Source of the DNA: Rhodospirillum sp.
Lineage (GTDB): Bacteria; Pseudomonadota; Alphaproteobacteria; Dongiales; Dongiaceae
Length of the DNA: 64,000 bases
Reading direction: 5' to 3'
Assembly: GCA_013822765.1 (NCBI GenBank)
Contig: PNKY01000001.1
Coordinates: forward strand, 1,178,001 to 1,242,000
Shown here: positions 1 through 8,506 of the stretch, piece after piece
Numbering within the stretch: the stretch's first letter is position 1
How the letters are laid out: every line of letters starts with the position of its first letter
The notes under the pieces: model-generated
Told to the model about the DNA's origin: nothing
Seen by the model: the letters and a program-made list of their open reading frames with translations, nothing else
Database searches by the model: none
Made by a program: the position numbers and the translations under genes

Positions 1-1068
1 CTCGATGTACCAGCCCGACAGGATGGTCCAATTGGGATCGTTCGCGTACTGGATCTCGATGAACCGGTTCTCGCCCCAGCTGTTCTTGGCGAAGAACACC
101 TTGCGATTCCGGTCGAACCCGATCAGCAGCAATACGTGGCCGCCGAGCGGAGTCTGCACGTCGCACACCACTTCGTGCTCCGCCAGCAGCGTGTTCTCTA
201 GCGCCTGGACGCTGGGGTTCGCGCCGAGGGATTTCCAGCCAGTCGCCCGATATCGGGCGTTGACGCGCGCCAGCAGCGGAATGTGCTGCTCGCAGAACTC
301 GACCGCGTCATAGTCCTCCTGGGTATCGACTGCCAGCAGGTTGGGCAGATCGAGTGTGGGCAGGATGCCGACCAGATCGCTCTGAGTCTGGACATAAGGC
401 GCCGACCATTCGGGCGCCACAGCGTTCTCTGACAGCTTCTTTACAATGTCGCCGCAACCCTGGAAGCCGTAGAGCGAGGAGTTGTTCTCGACTGGTGTGA
501 CGACGGCTCCGGTCTGATCCTTGTTGAGGGCAAACGACTTGCCCATGTGGAAGACGTATTCCTCGGACACGTCGATCGCCATATTGAACTTGCGGCGGTA
601 GGCGGCCTCGAGCGCTGCCGCCCCGGCGAACGCCCAGCAGGTGCCACGGTCGTTCTGTGTCTTGAAAGGAGATTGCCATTGCGCCAGCGTGAAAGCGCCG
701 TTGACCGGCGCGAACATGGCCTGCGCGCCCTGCGGCACCAGCTTGCCGAGGCGCCGCGCGTGGTAGATCGCCTCCGCCACCAGGCGCTGATGTACCTCGT
801 TGGCGAGAACCGGAGATGGGAATACAGGCGATGCCGCCGGCCGATATGCCAAACTGGTTTCGACAAATTGCTGGAAGGCGCGCCGTGCGCGATGCGCGGC
901 GGATTTGCCGGTCTGCCGCTCGTGGTGCAGTGCTTCGGCGAGCAATGCGCTTGCATCTTCTAGGATGTCGGCAGGCTTCGAGACCTCGCTGATCGAGTCG
1001 GTGGCGCCCTCGGTTTGTTCGGTGAAAGCCGGCTGCCGTTCGATCACGCGTCGGGTGGTGCGACTCAT
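1..1068 (-). CDS. Papain-like (C1A family) cysteine protease, C-terminus cut off by window edge
   Basis: The reverse strand is open from an ATG at 1068 to the window edge, giving 356 codons without a stop. A GGAGGA ribosome site lies 5 bases before the ATG. The catalytic set of the papain family is visible: Gln138 and Cys144 in TQNDRGTCWAFAG, His311 in LGGHVLLLIGFD and Asn329 in KNSWGE. About 130 residues precede the catalytic Cys, which resembles a propeptide or extra N-terminal domain. No signal peptide is evident at the start, so the protein may be cytoplasmic or leave by a non-Sec route. The family cleaves peptide bonds through a Cys/His/Asn triad. The upstream neighbour on the same strand is an oxidoreductase 232 bases away, so a shared operon is uncertain. 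Family assignment is strong; substrate unknown. Confidence 0.9.
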   Translation of the reverse strand, partial: MSRTTRRVIERQPAFTEQTEGATDSISEVSKPADILEDASALLAEALHHERQTGKSAAHRARRAFQQFVETSLAYRPAASPVFPSPVLANEVHQRLVAEAIYHARRLGKLVPQGAQAMFAPVNGAFTLAQWQSPFKTQNDRGTCWAFAGAAALEAAYRRKFNMAIDVSEEYVFHMGKSFALNKDQTGAVVTPVENNSSLYGFQGCGDIVKKLSENAVAPEWSAPYVQTQSDLVGILPTLDLPNLLAVDTQEDYDAVEFCEQHIPLLARVNARYRATGWKSLGANPSVQALENTLLAEHEVVCDVQTPLGGHVLLLIGFDRNRKVFFAKNSWGENRFIEIQYANDPNWTILSGWYIE

Positions 1069-1300
1069 AGTGTCCTCCGCAGGTTCCGGAAATATCGCGA
1101 CTTGGGCCGCGGAAATTCGGCGGCCCGAATGTCGGCGAGACGAAAGGTCGCAGATCGCCACCTACGGATGACATCCGCCCCGCCCACAGCGATTTCCGGC
1201 CCGCCTACAGATGACTTACGGCGCCGGTAGGAGTGAACGTAACCTATTGAAATTATCCGAAAAAGTTCTGCCAGATCGCCGCTAAGGCCGCGCCAAACGA

Positions 1301-2329
1301 TCAGGTCACCCGGACAGACCGGCCCGCGCCGGCCGCTTCGTATGCCGCCTCCACCAGGGTAAAGGTGCGCACGTTGTCCTGCGGCGAGGTATCGGCCGGG
1401 CGGCCGGCCCGCAGCGACTCGAGGATATGGTCGCAGGTGGCGAGGACGCTTTCCTGGATGATGTGCCACGGCCGCTCGGCCCAGGGCAGCACCGGCGCAT
1501 CCGCATCGTGGGTCTTGGCCTTGCCCTCGATCGTGACGTCGAGGACGGAGCCCGGTTTCAGGATGATCGCGCCCTTCGGCCCCTCGATCTCCAGCAGCGT
1601 TTCGGGGAACACGTCCGGCACGCGCCGCGACTCGTAGGTGCATTCGACGATCGAGACCGCGCCGGAGCGGTGCTTCAGCAGCATGGTCGCGGTGTCCTCG
1701 CCGGCGACGTTGGGATTGCGCTTCTGCAGCTCCGCCGAGATGTGCTCCACCTCGCCCAGCAGCACGCGCGCCATGTCGAACACATGGACGCCGAGATCCA
1801 TCAGGACGAAGCGCTCCTCCTTCGCGAGGTACGGCTGCCCCTTGTAGATGTCATAGCCGGTGCGGAAGCTGACGCGGCCCCAGGACGGCGTGCCGATCGC
1901 GCCGCTGCGCAGCAGCTCAAGGATCTTACGCATCGGCACCTGGAACCGGAAGTTCTCGTGCACCGCCAGGAACACGCCGGCTTTCTGCGCGTCGTCTGCC
2001 ATGGCCTGGCAGGCCGCGAGATCCTGCCCGAACGGCTTCTGCACGATCGCCGGGATGCGGCGGCGGACTGCGAGCCCAACCACGTCGCGATGGGTCTCCA
2101 CGCGCGTGACGATGTCGACCAGGTCGAGCTTGTGCTCGCGCAACATGGTCTCGGCGTCTCGGTACCAGGCCTTGACGCCGAACTTGTCGGCGGTGGTGCG
2201 CGCTTTGGCTTCGTCGACGTCGCACACCGCGACCACCTCGACGCCCTTGGACCTCAGGTCGGTCCACGCATGCAGGTGGTTCTGCGCAAAGAACCCGCAC
2301 CCGATGACGCCAATTGCCGTGCGTTCCAT
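1301..2329 (-). CDS. Gfo/Idh/MocA family NAD(P)-dependent oxidoreductase
   Basis: The 342-residue protein begins with a Rossmann motif (IGVIGCGFFAQNH, from residue 6) and has the QKP motif with the conserved Lys98 of the Gfo/Idh/MocA family. Members oxidise or reduce sugars, inositols or related alcohols using bound or free NAD(P). The length is normal for the family, and the C-terminal half has the expected alpha/beta dimerisation domain pattern. The window also carries two sugar ABC importers, which fits a sugar-related role, but no importer is directly adjacent. The ATG at 2329 is the first codon of the Rossmann strand and is a natural start. The exact substrate cannot be read from sequence. 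Confidence 0.9.
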   Translation of the reverse strand: MERTAIGVIGCGFFAQNHLHAWTDLRSKGVEVVAVCDVDEAKARTTADKFGVKAWYRDAETMLREHKLDLVDIVTRVETHRDVVGLAVRRRIPAIVQKPFGQDLAACQAMADDAQKAGVFLAVHENFRFQVPMRKILELLRSGAIGTPSWGRVSFRTGYDIYKGQPYLAKEERFVLMDLGVHVFDMARVLLGEVEHISAELQKRNPNVAGEDTATMLLKHRSGAVSIVECTYESRRVPDVFPETLLEIEGPKGAIILKPGSVLDVTIEGKAKTHDADAPVLPWAERPWHIIQESVLATCDHILESLRAGRPADTSPQDNVRTFTLVEAAYEAAGAGRSVRVT

Positions 2330-2525
2330 GGCTCGATCGCTCCCCAGTCCCGATGGCGACTGAGCCTAGAGCCGTTCCGCCGACGTGTAAATCTGGGGGC
2401 ACGGCCCGAATTTCCACTCTTGCGTGCCCAGGCGCCCGCCCTCGCTAATAAAGCGGTAACCTTTACTGGGCCATCGTATCTACCCAATTAGAGTTGCCCC
2501 CGGGTTTCGCTGCTTCTAAGACGTG

Positions 2526-3344
2526 ATGGCTATGGCACTTGCTCCGAAAATCGGCGACTGGCAATCGGCGCCGGCAACGGCCTCCCGGCCGGTGTTCGCC
2601 ATCGGCGACATCCATGGCCGGAACGACCTGTTCGAGCCGCTGATCGCCGCGATCCTGCGGATCGTGGATGAGGAGAAGCTGGAGAAGGTGGCGCTGGTCA
2701 CGCTGGGCGACTATGTCGACCGCGGTCCTGCCAGCCTCGCGGTCCTCAAGAAGGTGCTCGACGGCATCAAGCATCCCAAGGTCGAATCGATCTGCCTGCC
2801 GGGCAATCACGAGCAGTTCCTGCGCCACTTCCTGGAGAGCAAGGGCGCGGAGCGCCGGGACATCTTGTGGAACTGGCTCGACAACGGCGCGGGCGCGATC
2901 GCACAGGAACTCGGCCTCAGTGAAGCCAAGGCTTCGGACCCGGATACCTTTGTCGCCGCCATCGCGTCCGACCTCGGCTTGGATCGGATCGAGAAGCTGT
3001 TCAAGCTCAACAATCACTATCGCCTGGACCAATATCTCTTTGTCCATGGCGGCATCCATCCGCAATTCGGGCTTGCGGCGCTGAAGCGCGACTGGCGGCG
3101 CCTGCCCAAGAGCGGACTCGACGAGGACCGCGATCCGCTGTGGGTGCGCGGCCCGTTCCTCACCTATGACGGCGAGCACGACGATGGAATTATCGTCGTC
3201 CACGGCCACACCCCGCGCAGCGAGGCGGAGCTGCTCGGCAACCGCATCGGCATCGACACCGGCGCCTATTTCTCTGGCCGCCTCACCTGCGTGCAACTGA
3301 TGGGTGAGCGCTTGCGCCTGATCCAGGTCAGCGACCACGCCTGA
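2526..3344 (+). CDS. PPP-type metallophosphoesterase (serine/threonine phosphatase-like)
   Basis: The PPP-superfamily metal-binding motifs occur in order: GDIHG, LGDYVDRGP and GNHE within the first 100 residues, then VHGGIHP and VHGHTPR. These residues hold a dinuclear metal centre that hydrolyses phosphoesters. About 272 residues is typical of bacterial PPP phosphatases and the related ApaH/PrpE proteins. A GTG lies directly before the ATG at 2526 and another ATG follows at 2532, so the start could shift by one to two codons. No signal peptide is seen, so it is probably cytoplasmic. It lies 191 bases upstream of a PqqD-like/HPr-kinase-like pair on the same strand. A phosphatase beside a putative kinase is suggestive, but a joint function is only inference. 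Confidence 0.9.
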   Translation: MAMALAPKIGDWQSAPATASRPVFAIGDIHGRNDLFEPLIAAILRIVDEEKLEKVALVTLGDYVDRGPASLAVLKKVLDGIKHPKVESICLPGNHEQFLRHFLESKGAERRDILWNWLDNGAGAIAQELGLSEAKASDPDTFVAAIASDLGLDRIEKLFKLNNHYRLDQYLFVHGGIHPQFGLAALKRDWRRLPKSGLDEDRDPLWVRGPFLTYDGEHDDGIIVVHGHTPRSEAELLGNRIGIDTGAYFSGRLTCVQLMGERLRLIQVSDHA

Positions 3345-3535
3345 CGGGCTGCGGCAGCGGGGATCTCGGGCCATCCGGCGCCCAGGCACGATCTAACGCG
3401 TTGATCTTCCAGTTCCAATTTTGTCCAGACGGCCTTCATTTGGAAGGTCGATTTTCCCACCATTGACAATGCCTTTGGCGGTGCGCGCCGGATTGGCTAT
3501 GATCGGCCTTACGCCAATCGGGGGTCACAGTTGTC

Positions 3536-3967
3536 ATGCAGTATCGCATCTCGCCGTCTTCGAACGTGAGCGCACGCTCGTTCGGAGACGAGGTCATCGC
3601 CGCCAATTTCGTTCGCGGCGTCTATTACAGTCTGCTCGGTCCAGCAGCCCAGATCTGGGAGGGCCTGGTGGCCGGGGTGCCGCTCGACCGTGTTGTCGCT
3701 GAGGTGTCCGCACTGAGCGACGCCGAGCCGGCCGCGTTCGCCGCGGCGACCACCAGCCTGGTCGAAGCCCTGCTGGCGGAGGGCCTGCTGGTGGAAGGGC
3801 CTCCCGCCGAGGAGAAGGCATGGCAGGCGGTGGCCGGGAGCGAAGGGCAGTATGGCCTGCCGACACTTGAGCGGTTCACCGACATGGAAGACCTGCTGCT
3901 GCTCGATCCCGTCCACGATGTGGAGGAAATGGGTTGGCCGCACGTCAATCCGAACGCCGCGAATTGA
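3536..3967 (+). CDS. PqqD-superfamily protein of an HPr-kinase-related gene set
   Basis: This 143-residue protein has the small PqqD-like winged fold in its first 95 residues (for example NFVRGVYYSLLGPAAQIWE). Proteins with this fold (RREs) bind peptides and present them to a partner enzyme in PQQ and RiPP pathways. A second class pairs with HPr-kinase-like proteins; TIGRFAM names it the HPr-rel-A system. The next gene is indeed HPr-kinase-like, and its likely TTG start overlaps this stop as TTGA, so translation is probably coupled. The acidic tail after residue 105 is not part of the core fold. No precursor peptide, asparagine-synthetase-like cyclase or transglutaminase-like protease was found nearby, so a lasso-peptide role is not supported. 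Confidence 0.75.
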   Translation: MQYRISPSSNVSARSFGDEVIAANFVRGVYYSLLGPAAQIWEGLVAGVPLDRVVAEVSALSDAEPAAFAAATTSLVEALLAEGLLVEGPPAEEKAWQAVAGSEGQYGLPTLERFTDMEDLLLLDPVHDVEEMGWPHVNPNAAN

Positions 3968-4995
3968 CGCCGCCACCTCACCTGGACCTGCGCGACATCT
4001 TGCGCGCGGCCCTGGTCGAGACCGACGTGCTGGCGACTGAGCGGCGGGCGGCGGCGTCGTTCTTTCGATTCGGCGAGCTTGCGGTCGCGGTCCGCATTCT
4101 CGGACCGGAGCCGCTGCGGCGCCTGCTCGCGATGATCGCTCCGCGCGCCGCCGATCCGTCGCAGGGTGCCGTGCTGCTGGATGTGATCGGCGGCGCGGTA
4201 AAGGGCCTTGAAGGTCTCTTGCCGATGCCGGACATGCGTGGGCGAACCGTGCTGCGCGCCAGCGAGGACATTTACTATCTGTGGCTGGACGAGGCCGGCG
4301 GTTACGTGACGGCGATCGATCGCCGTGCGGGGCGTGGCCTGGTGTGGTTCACCAAGCCGGACAGGATCGCATCCTGGCACATCGCCCGCCCGCTCATGCA
4401 TGCGATCAAGGGCGCCTCGCTGCGGACATCCTGGACCCCGATCCATGCCGCGAGCGTGGCGCGCAACGACGGCGCGATCCTGATCGTCGGGCAAAGCGGC
4501 GCCGGCAAGACCAGCATCGCCATGACCTGCGCGTCGCAGGGCTGGGACTATCTGGGTGACGATGCGGTCATCGTCAGAGCCGATCCGGCGCGCGTCGCGT
4601 CGCTGTACAGCTCGGCGCGCCTGAGGGAGGATACGTTCCAGCATTATCCGGAGGCCATGCGGGCGTGCCGCGGCGTTTCGGACGACGCTGGTGAACTGAA
4701 GGCCGAGGTTGATATGGCTTTGCTCCGGCCGCCTGCGGCCGAGGCCGGGATCAAGGCGATCGTCGTTCCACAGCCGACCGATTGGGCCAAACTCCGGCTG
4801 GCCCCGATGGGCCGCGCCGATACCCTCAGGAAGCTGATGGAGGCGACGCGTCAGAGCATGCTGGGCGACGAAGCCGTTGCCTTCTCCAAGCTTGCCGCGC
4901 TCGTTTCGCAAGTGCCGTGCTACGCGCTGACCGCCGGCGGCGATGCGGCGACGCTCAGCGACGGCCTGGCGCGATTGATCGAGGAAAAGGCATGA
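3964..4995 (+). CDS. HPr kinase-related protein (HprK-rel-A type)
   Basis: A P-loop GQSGAGKTS, followed by YLGDDAVIV, is the arrangement of HPr kinase/phosphorylase and its relatives. True HprK phosphorylates a serine on HPr; the shorter relatives paired with PqqD-like proteins have no assigned substrate. I chose TTG at 3964 because it overlaps the previous stop as TTGA; an alternative TTG at 3934 would add ten residues and overlap the upstream gene by 34 bases. There is no in-frame ATG near either position. From 3964 the protein is 343 residues. Its stop overlaps the next start as ATGA. Kinase-fold assignment is good. The target could be a peptide, a protein or a small molecule. Confidence 0.8.
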   Translation: MTPPPHLDLRDILRAALVETDVLATERRAAASFFRFGELAVAVRILGPEPLRRLLAMIAPRAADPSQGAVLLDVIGGAVKGLEGLLPMPDMRGRTVLRASEDIYYLWLDEAGGYVTAIDRRAGRGLVWFTKPDRIASWHIARPLMHAIKGASLRTSWTPIHAASVARNDGAILIVGQSGAGKTSIAMTCASQGWDYLGDDAVIVRADPARVASLYSSARLREDTFQHYPEAMRACRGVSDDAGELKAEVDMALLRPPAAEAGIKAIVVPQPTDWAKLRLAPMGRADTLRKLMEATRQSMLGDEAVAFSKLAALVSQVPCYALTAGGDAATLSDGLARLIEEKA

Positions 4996-5684
4996 AGGCC
5001 AGCGTTATCATTCCTGTCTACAACGGCAGCCAGTATCTCGCGACCACGCTCGAGAGCGTGCTGGCGCAGACCTATCCGCTGCACGAGATCATCGTCATCG
5101 ACGACGGGTCGACCGATTCCTCGCCCGATATCCTCCGGTCGTACGGCGAGCGCCTGCGCGTGACACGCCAGGACAATCAGGGCGTCGCGGTCGCGCGCAA
5201 CGTCGGGCTCCTGCAAGTGACCGGAGATGTCATCAATTTCATCGATCAGGACGACCTGTGGCCCGCCGGTCGGACCGCGGCGCTGGTCAACGCCTTGCAG
5301 TCGAATCCCGATGCGCTGGTAGCGGCCGGCCAAGTGGAAATACTCTATGAGCGGCCCCGGCCTCCGAGTCCTCTGGACAATTTCGGAACGGCCTTGCGCG
5401 AATTCTATGTGGGATCGTTGTGCATCCGGAAGCAGGTGTTTGACCTGCTCGGCCCGCTCCACACCGGCCTTGGATATGCTGACGACGTCGACTTCATGAT
5501 GCGCCGGCGGGAGGCGAACATTAAGACGGTCTATGTGGACGACGTCACGCTGCAATATCGCCTGCACGAGGGCAATACCTCGTTCAACCGGAGCGTCACC
5601 AACGCACACTTGATGGCCGCGCTTCGGGAGTCGCTGCAGCGGCGGCGCAAGGAAGAGGGCAAGCAGCGCGATGAGCGCTCCTAG
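4992..5684 (+). CDS. Family-2 glycosyltransferase
   Basis: The N-terminus (MKASVIIPVYNGSQYLATTL) is the classic GT-A start, followed by VIDDGSTDSS and the metal/nucleotide-sugar motif INFIDQDDLW (DQDD). The 230-residue length means essentially only the catalytic domain is present, with no membrane segments. GT2 enzymes transfer a sugar from a nucleotide-sugar donor to a glycan, lipid or protein acceptor in the cytoplasm. The ATG overlaps the stop of the HPr-kinase-like gene and has a GAGGAA ribosome site, so translation is coupled. The open frame extends further upstream, but that part overlaps the kinase gene and is rejected. Donor and acceptor are unknown. Confidence 0.88.
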   Translation: MKASVIIPVYNGSQYLATTLESVLAQTYPLHEIIVIDDGSTDSSPDILRSYGERLRVTRQDNQGVAVARNVGLLQVTGDVINFIDQDDLWPAGRTAALVNALQSNPDALVAAGQVEILYERPRPPSPLDNFGTALREFYVGSLCIRKQVFDLLGPLHTGLGYADDVDFMMRRREANIKTVYVDDVTLQYRLHEGNTSFNRSVTNAHLMAALRESLQRRRKEEGKQRDERS

Positions 5685-5717
5685 GCGGGCGGCAATGCGG
5701 GATGGGCGGAGCGTGGC

Positions 5718-6437
5718 ATGAAGATCTCAGCCATCGTGCCGCTCTACAACACCCGCGCGTACATCGTCGAGGCGATCGACAGCATCCTCGCTCAGACGCG
5801 TCCCGCCGACGAAATCATCGTGGTCGACGATGGGTCGACGGACGGCGGCGCCGAACTCCTCGCCGGATACGGCTCCCGGGTGTGCGTCATCCATCAGGCC
5901 AATGCCGGAGGGGCCACCGCCCTCAATCGCGGCATCGCGCAGGCAACCGGCGATACCATTGCATTCCTCGACGCGGACGATCTGTGGGCCAGGGACAAGC
6001 TTGAGCGGCAGCAATCCATCCTGCTCGCGAAGGACAGCGTGGATTGCGTCTTCGGCCTGATTCAGCAGTTCGACCAGCGCGGCGCCGCGGGCGGCGCCGG
6101 CATCTCGCACGAACCGCAGCGCGGGGTGTCGCGGATCGGACTTCTGATCAGGCGCGCCGCCTTCGATCGCTTCGGTCTGTTCGACGAGTCGATGCGCGTG
6201 GTCGAATTCGTGCCATGGTATGCTCGGGCCAGCGTTCTCGGCCTGACGACGGAGATGCTGGATCACGTGGTGGCCTATCGGCGCATCCATCCCGGCAACA
6301 CCGGCATCGTACGCCGTGACCAGCAGCAGCAGGAGAGCCTGCTTGGCCTGAAGAAGGCGCTTGACCTGCGACGTCAGCGCCGAAGCGCCGGCCCACCTGC
6401 ACCGCCGTCCGCGGGTGAGCGTCCAGGCGAGGATTGA
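5718..6437 (+). CDS. Family-2 glycosyltransferase (second copy in cluster)
   Basis: This 239-residue protein repeats the layout of the previous gene: MKISAIVPLYNTRAYIVEAI at the start, VVDDGSTDGG, and IAFLDADDLW (DADD) as the metal motif. The two are clearly related GT2 enzymes, probably from an old duplication, and are 33 bases apart on the same strand. A GGAG ribosome site lies 6 bases before the ATG. The C-terminal tail is Pro/Gly-rich, and the last 64 bases overlap the 3' end of the convergent nucleotidyltransferase gene. It probably adds a sugar in the same pathway as its neighbour. Substrates are unknown. Confidence 0.87.
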   Translation: MKISAIVPLYNTRAYIVEAIDSILAQTRPADEIIVVDDGSTDGGAELLAGYGSRVCVIHQANAGGATALNRGIAQATGDTIAFLDADDLWARDKLERQQSILLAKDSVDCVFGLIQQFDQRGAAGGAGISHEPQRGVSRIGLLIRRAAFDRFGLFDESMRVVEFVPWYARASVLGLTTEMLDHVVAYRRIHPGNTGIVRRDQQQQESLLGLKKALDLRRQRRSAGPPAPPSAGERPGED

Positions 6438-8380
6438 GGCCGGTCGATCGAAACCCTGGACACCCACAGGCCCAAACGGCGTTCGTCCGCGACGTTGACC
6501 TTCCGCCGTCGGCGCGGGTTCTCGATCTCGAATCTGACCGTCATCTCCGTTCCAGCCGGGACACGCTCCGGCAGGTCGACCGCGAGGGTCAGATTTTCCT
6601 TCGATGGCGAGCAGCTGAACGCACCGGTCCAGCGGTCATTGATCACCAGCCGCGTGCGGATGTCTTCCGCACCGCTGGCAGCGCGTGCGACCTCGACGCG
6701 CAGGACCGACTCCTGCGCAATGTCGCGCACCGCGCGCCAGCGAAGCACGGCGGCCTTGCCATCGGTCCAGGATCCGAGAGGCTCGGGTTTCGACCAGCCA
6801 TGCCACAACACGTCGTGGTCGGAGCCGCTGCTTGAAAGGTCGACGGGCGCTTGGACGACATCGCGCGGTGCCGGATCGAAGGACATATGCTGGACAAAAA
6901 TGCCGAGGGCGCGGGTATCGCCGTTGAAGCCGGTCTCGATTGGCGATGCTGGCCTACGGATCCGGAAGCGAAGAACGGCCGTGCCCTTTCGCCAGATCGT
7001 GGACGGCAGCCGGATCTCCTGCGCATAGGGGCCTACGCCGGACTTTCGCCACCGCATGGTCCCCAGCCGGCGCCAGCCCGCGGACACCTCGACAACGTGT
7101 GACGTGGTGGCGCGATGTGTAAAGGGTTTGCCACGCAAGGTGAGGCTGGTCGGTCGCGTGCCGTCCGGCGCGTTGAGCGCGCAGGACACCAGCTTACCAT
7201 CGGTCCAACGACCTCCAGGCTCGGGCGCCGACCAGCCCTGCAAGTGGGTAATCGGCTCCTCGCGATCGTTGAGGATGAAAGCGCGGCTGCCTGAGAACGA
7301 GCCCAGCATGGATTGCGCCAGGGTCGAGATCGCGCCCAGGACCGAACGTCGCAGGTAGTGCTGACTCTGCCGGCGGATGCCTTGGAGCGCCAGGAGGAGC
7401 TCCGCTGGTATCGATCGAGCGGACGTTGAGGACAGGCGCGTGCGGGCCTCCAGGCGTTCCAGCACCGCCAAGGGCCGGCGAAGCCGCCGCAATACGGCGT
7501 CCGGCACGTCGATCCCGGCCTTGTGGCGTGCTTCTTCGAGGGCGGCGCCGACCATGTAGCCGAAGCGATAGCGGAGCACGCTGGCGGCCAGCTTGTCCCA
7601 ATCAAAGCTGCCCGTAGTGCGCCGAAGCACCTTGATCACGTCGATCAGCCAGTCATAGCGCGGAAAGGGCGACCAATCGAAGCCGTGTGCGATGGCATGA
7701 AGCACGAGATGCTCCGGGCACGGCGCGAGACACGGCCGGCCGGCGAACGCCGTTGGCCTTGCGCTCGCGAACATCTCCTCGGCGAGCTCCACTGCACCGA
7801 CCGACCGCAGGGGACGCCAGTGAAGATCGAAGTTCGCGTGACGGTTTTTTCGGAGCGCCAACGTGATGCCATGGATGACATCCAGGTCGCGCTGATCGAT
7901 TCGTCCAGGTTCCAGGAGGTCGGAGCGCGCAAGGATATCAATCACCTCGACCGCGCGGCTTCTCGGCACGAGCATGTCGCAATCGGACATCGTGCGCAGC
8001 CCAAGATCGTCATCCATCGTCGATGCGATCGCCGCGCCTTTCAACAGCAGCACCGGCACGCCGGCGCGGCTCAACACGTCGAGCAGCTGTCCGCCGTTGG
8101 CGACCAGGTACTGATTCCGCACCCAATGATGGCGGGCGGTACCCTTCAGGCGCGCACGCAGGGTCGCGTCACGGATTTGCGTCCCCAGGTTCCAGTAGAC
8201 CTGCGGAAATAGATTGGAGTCGGTGCCGCGGACCTCGTCGAAATCCGCGATGCCGGCCCACCACCGGTCAAGCGCCTCCGCCGCCACCGCCTTGTCCTGG
8301 CAAAGCGCGGCCTTGAGCAGAAGTATTTGCTGGCTGCCGATTCCAAAGTCCACGGGATCCGCCCCCCACTGTGGCGGCAT
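6374..8380 (-). CDS. Nucleotidyltransferase-family protein with duplicated C-terminal beta module
   Basis: The 668-residue protein has two parts. Residues about 80-300 carry a nucleotidyltransferase-like fold of the NTP_transf_5 type (VPVLLLKGAA at 108-117, then MSDCDML with two aspartates at 133 and 135). Residues about 380-500 and 526-645 are two copies of one module. Each starts with GWSxPEPxGxWTDGK and ends with a pattern like LGIFVQHMSFD or LGLWVSRVSID, suggesting tandem beta-sandwich domains. The open frame runs further 5' to 8596 but would overlap the divergent gene at 8507; ATG 8380 is the sensible start. NTP_transf_5 proteins often sit beside HprK-related and PqqD-like proteins, as here. 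The activity, perhaps transfer of a nucleotide to a sugar, lipid or peptide, is unproven. Confidence 0.78.
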   Translation of the reverse strand: MPPQWGADPVDFGIGSQQILLLKAALCQDKAVAAEALDRWWAGIADFDEVRGTDSNLFPQVYWNLGTQIRDATLRARLKGTARHHWVRNQYLVANGGQLLDVLSRAGVPVLLLKGAAIASTMDDDLGLRTMSDCDMLVPRSRAVEVIDILARSDLLEPGRIDQRDLDVIHGITLALRKNRHANFDLHWRPLRSVGAVELAEEMFASARPTAFAGRPCLAPCPEHLVLHAIAHGFDWSPFPRYDWLIDVIKVLRRTTGSFDWDKLAASVLRYRFGYMVGAALEEARHKAGIDVPDAVLRRLRRPLAVLERLEARTRLSSTSARSIPAELLLALQGIRRQSQHYLRRSVLGAISTLAQSMLGSFSGSRAFILNDREEPITHLQGWSAPEPGGRWTDGKLVSCALNAPDGTRPTSLTLRGKPFTHRATTSHVVEVSAGWRRLGTMRWRKSGVGPYAQEIRLPSTIWRKGTAVLRFRIRRPASPIETGFNGDTRALGIFVQHMSFDPAPRDVVQAPVDLSSSGSDHDVLWHGWSKPEPLGSWTDGKAAVLRWRAVRDIAQESVLRVEVARAASGAEDIRTRLVINDRWTGAFSCSPSKENLTLAVDLPERVPAGTEMTVRFEIENPRRRRKVNVADERRLGLWVSRVSIDRPQSSPGRSPADGGAGGPALRR

Positions 8381-8506
8381 CTTTACATCGGCCGGTCGTT
8401 GCAGGGAACCATGTCGAGCGCCGCGCGGCGGGTCGCCTTGCGGGGCGGCGGGGTTTACTTTACCAACTAGCACCACCAATCCCAACGCAACGGCCGTCAG
8501 ACCGAC

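Noticed and set aside
1427-2491. 354-codon plus-strand frame opposite the oxidoreductase
   Set aside because: It mirrors the real gene on the other strand, has Arg/Ala/His/Asp-rich composition typical of G/C-rich antisense frames, and shows no domain motif.
2463-3389. 308-codon minus-strand frame opposite the phosphatase
   Set aside because: The plus-strand frame has all PPP motifs; this one has none.
3463-3503. TTGACA with a later TATGAT before the PqqD-like gene
   Set aside because: The spacing is 29 bases, too long for a sigma70 promoter.
3421-3702. 93-codon frame as a possible RiPP precursor next to the PqqD-like gene
   Set aside because: It runs through the PqqD-like gene in another frame, is Arg-rich, lacks a leader-like pattern, and no cyclase or leader protease gene is near.
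3625-4911. 428-codon minus-strand frame opposite the PqqD-like and HprK-like genes
   Set aside because: Arg/Gln-rich antisense frame without motifs; both plus-strand genes are recognisable.
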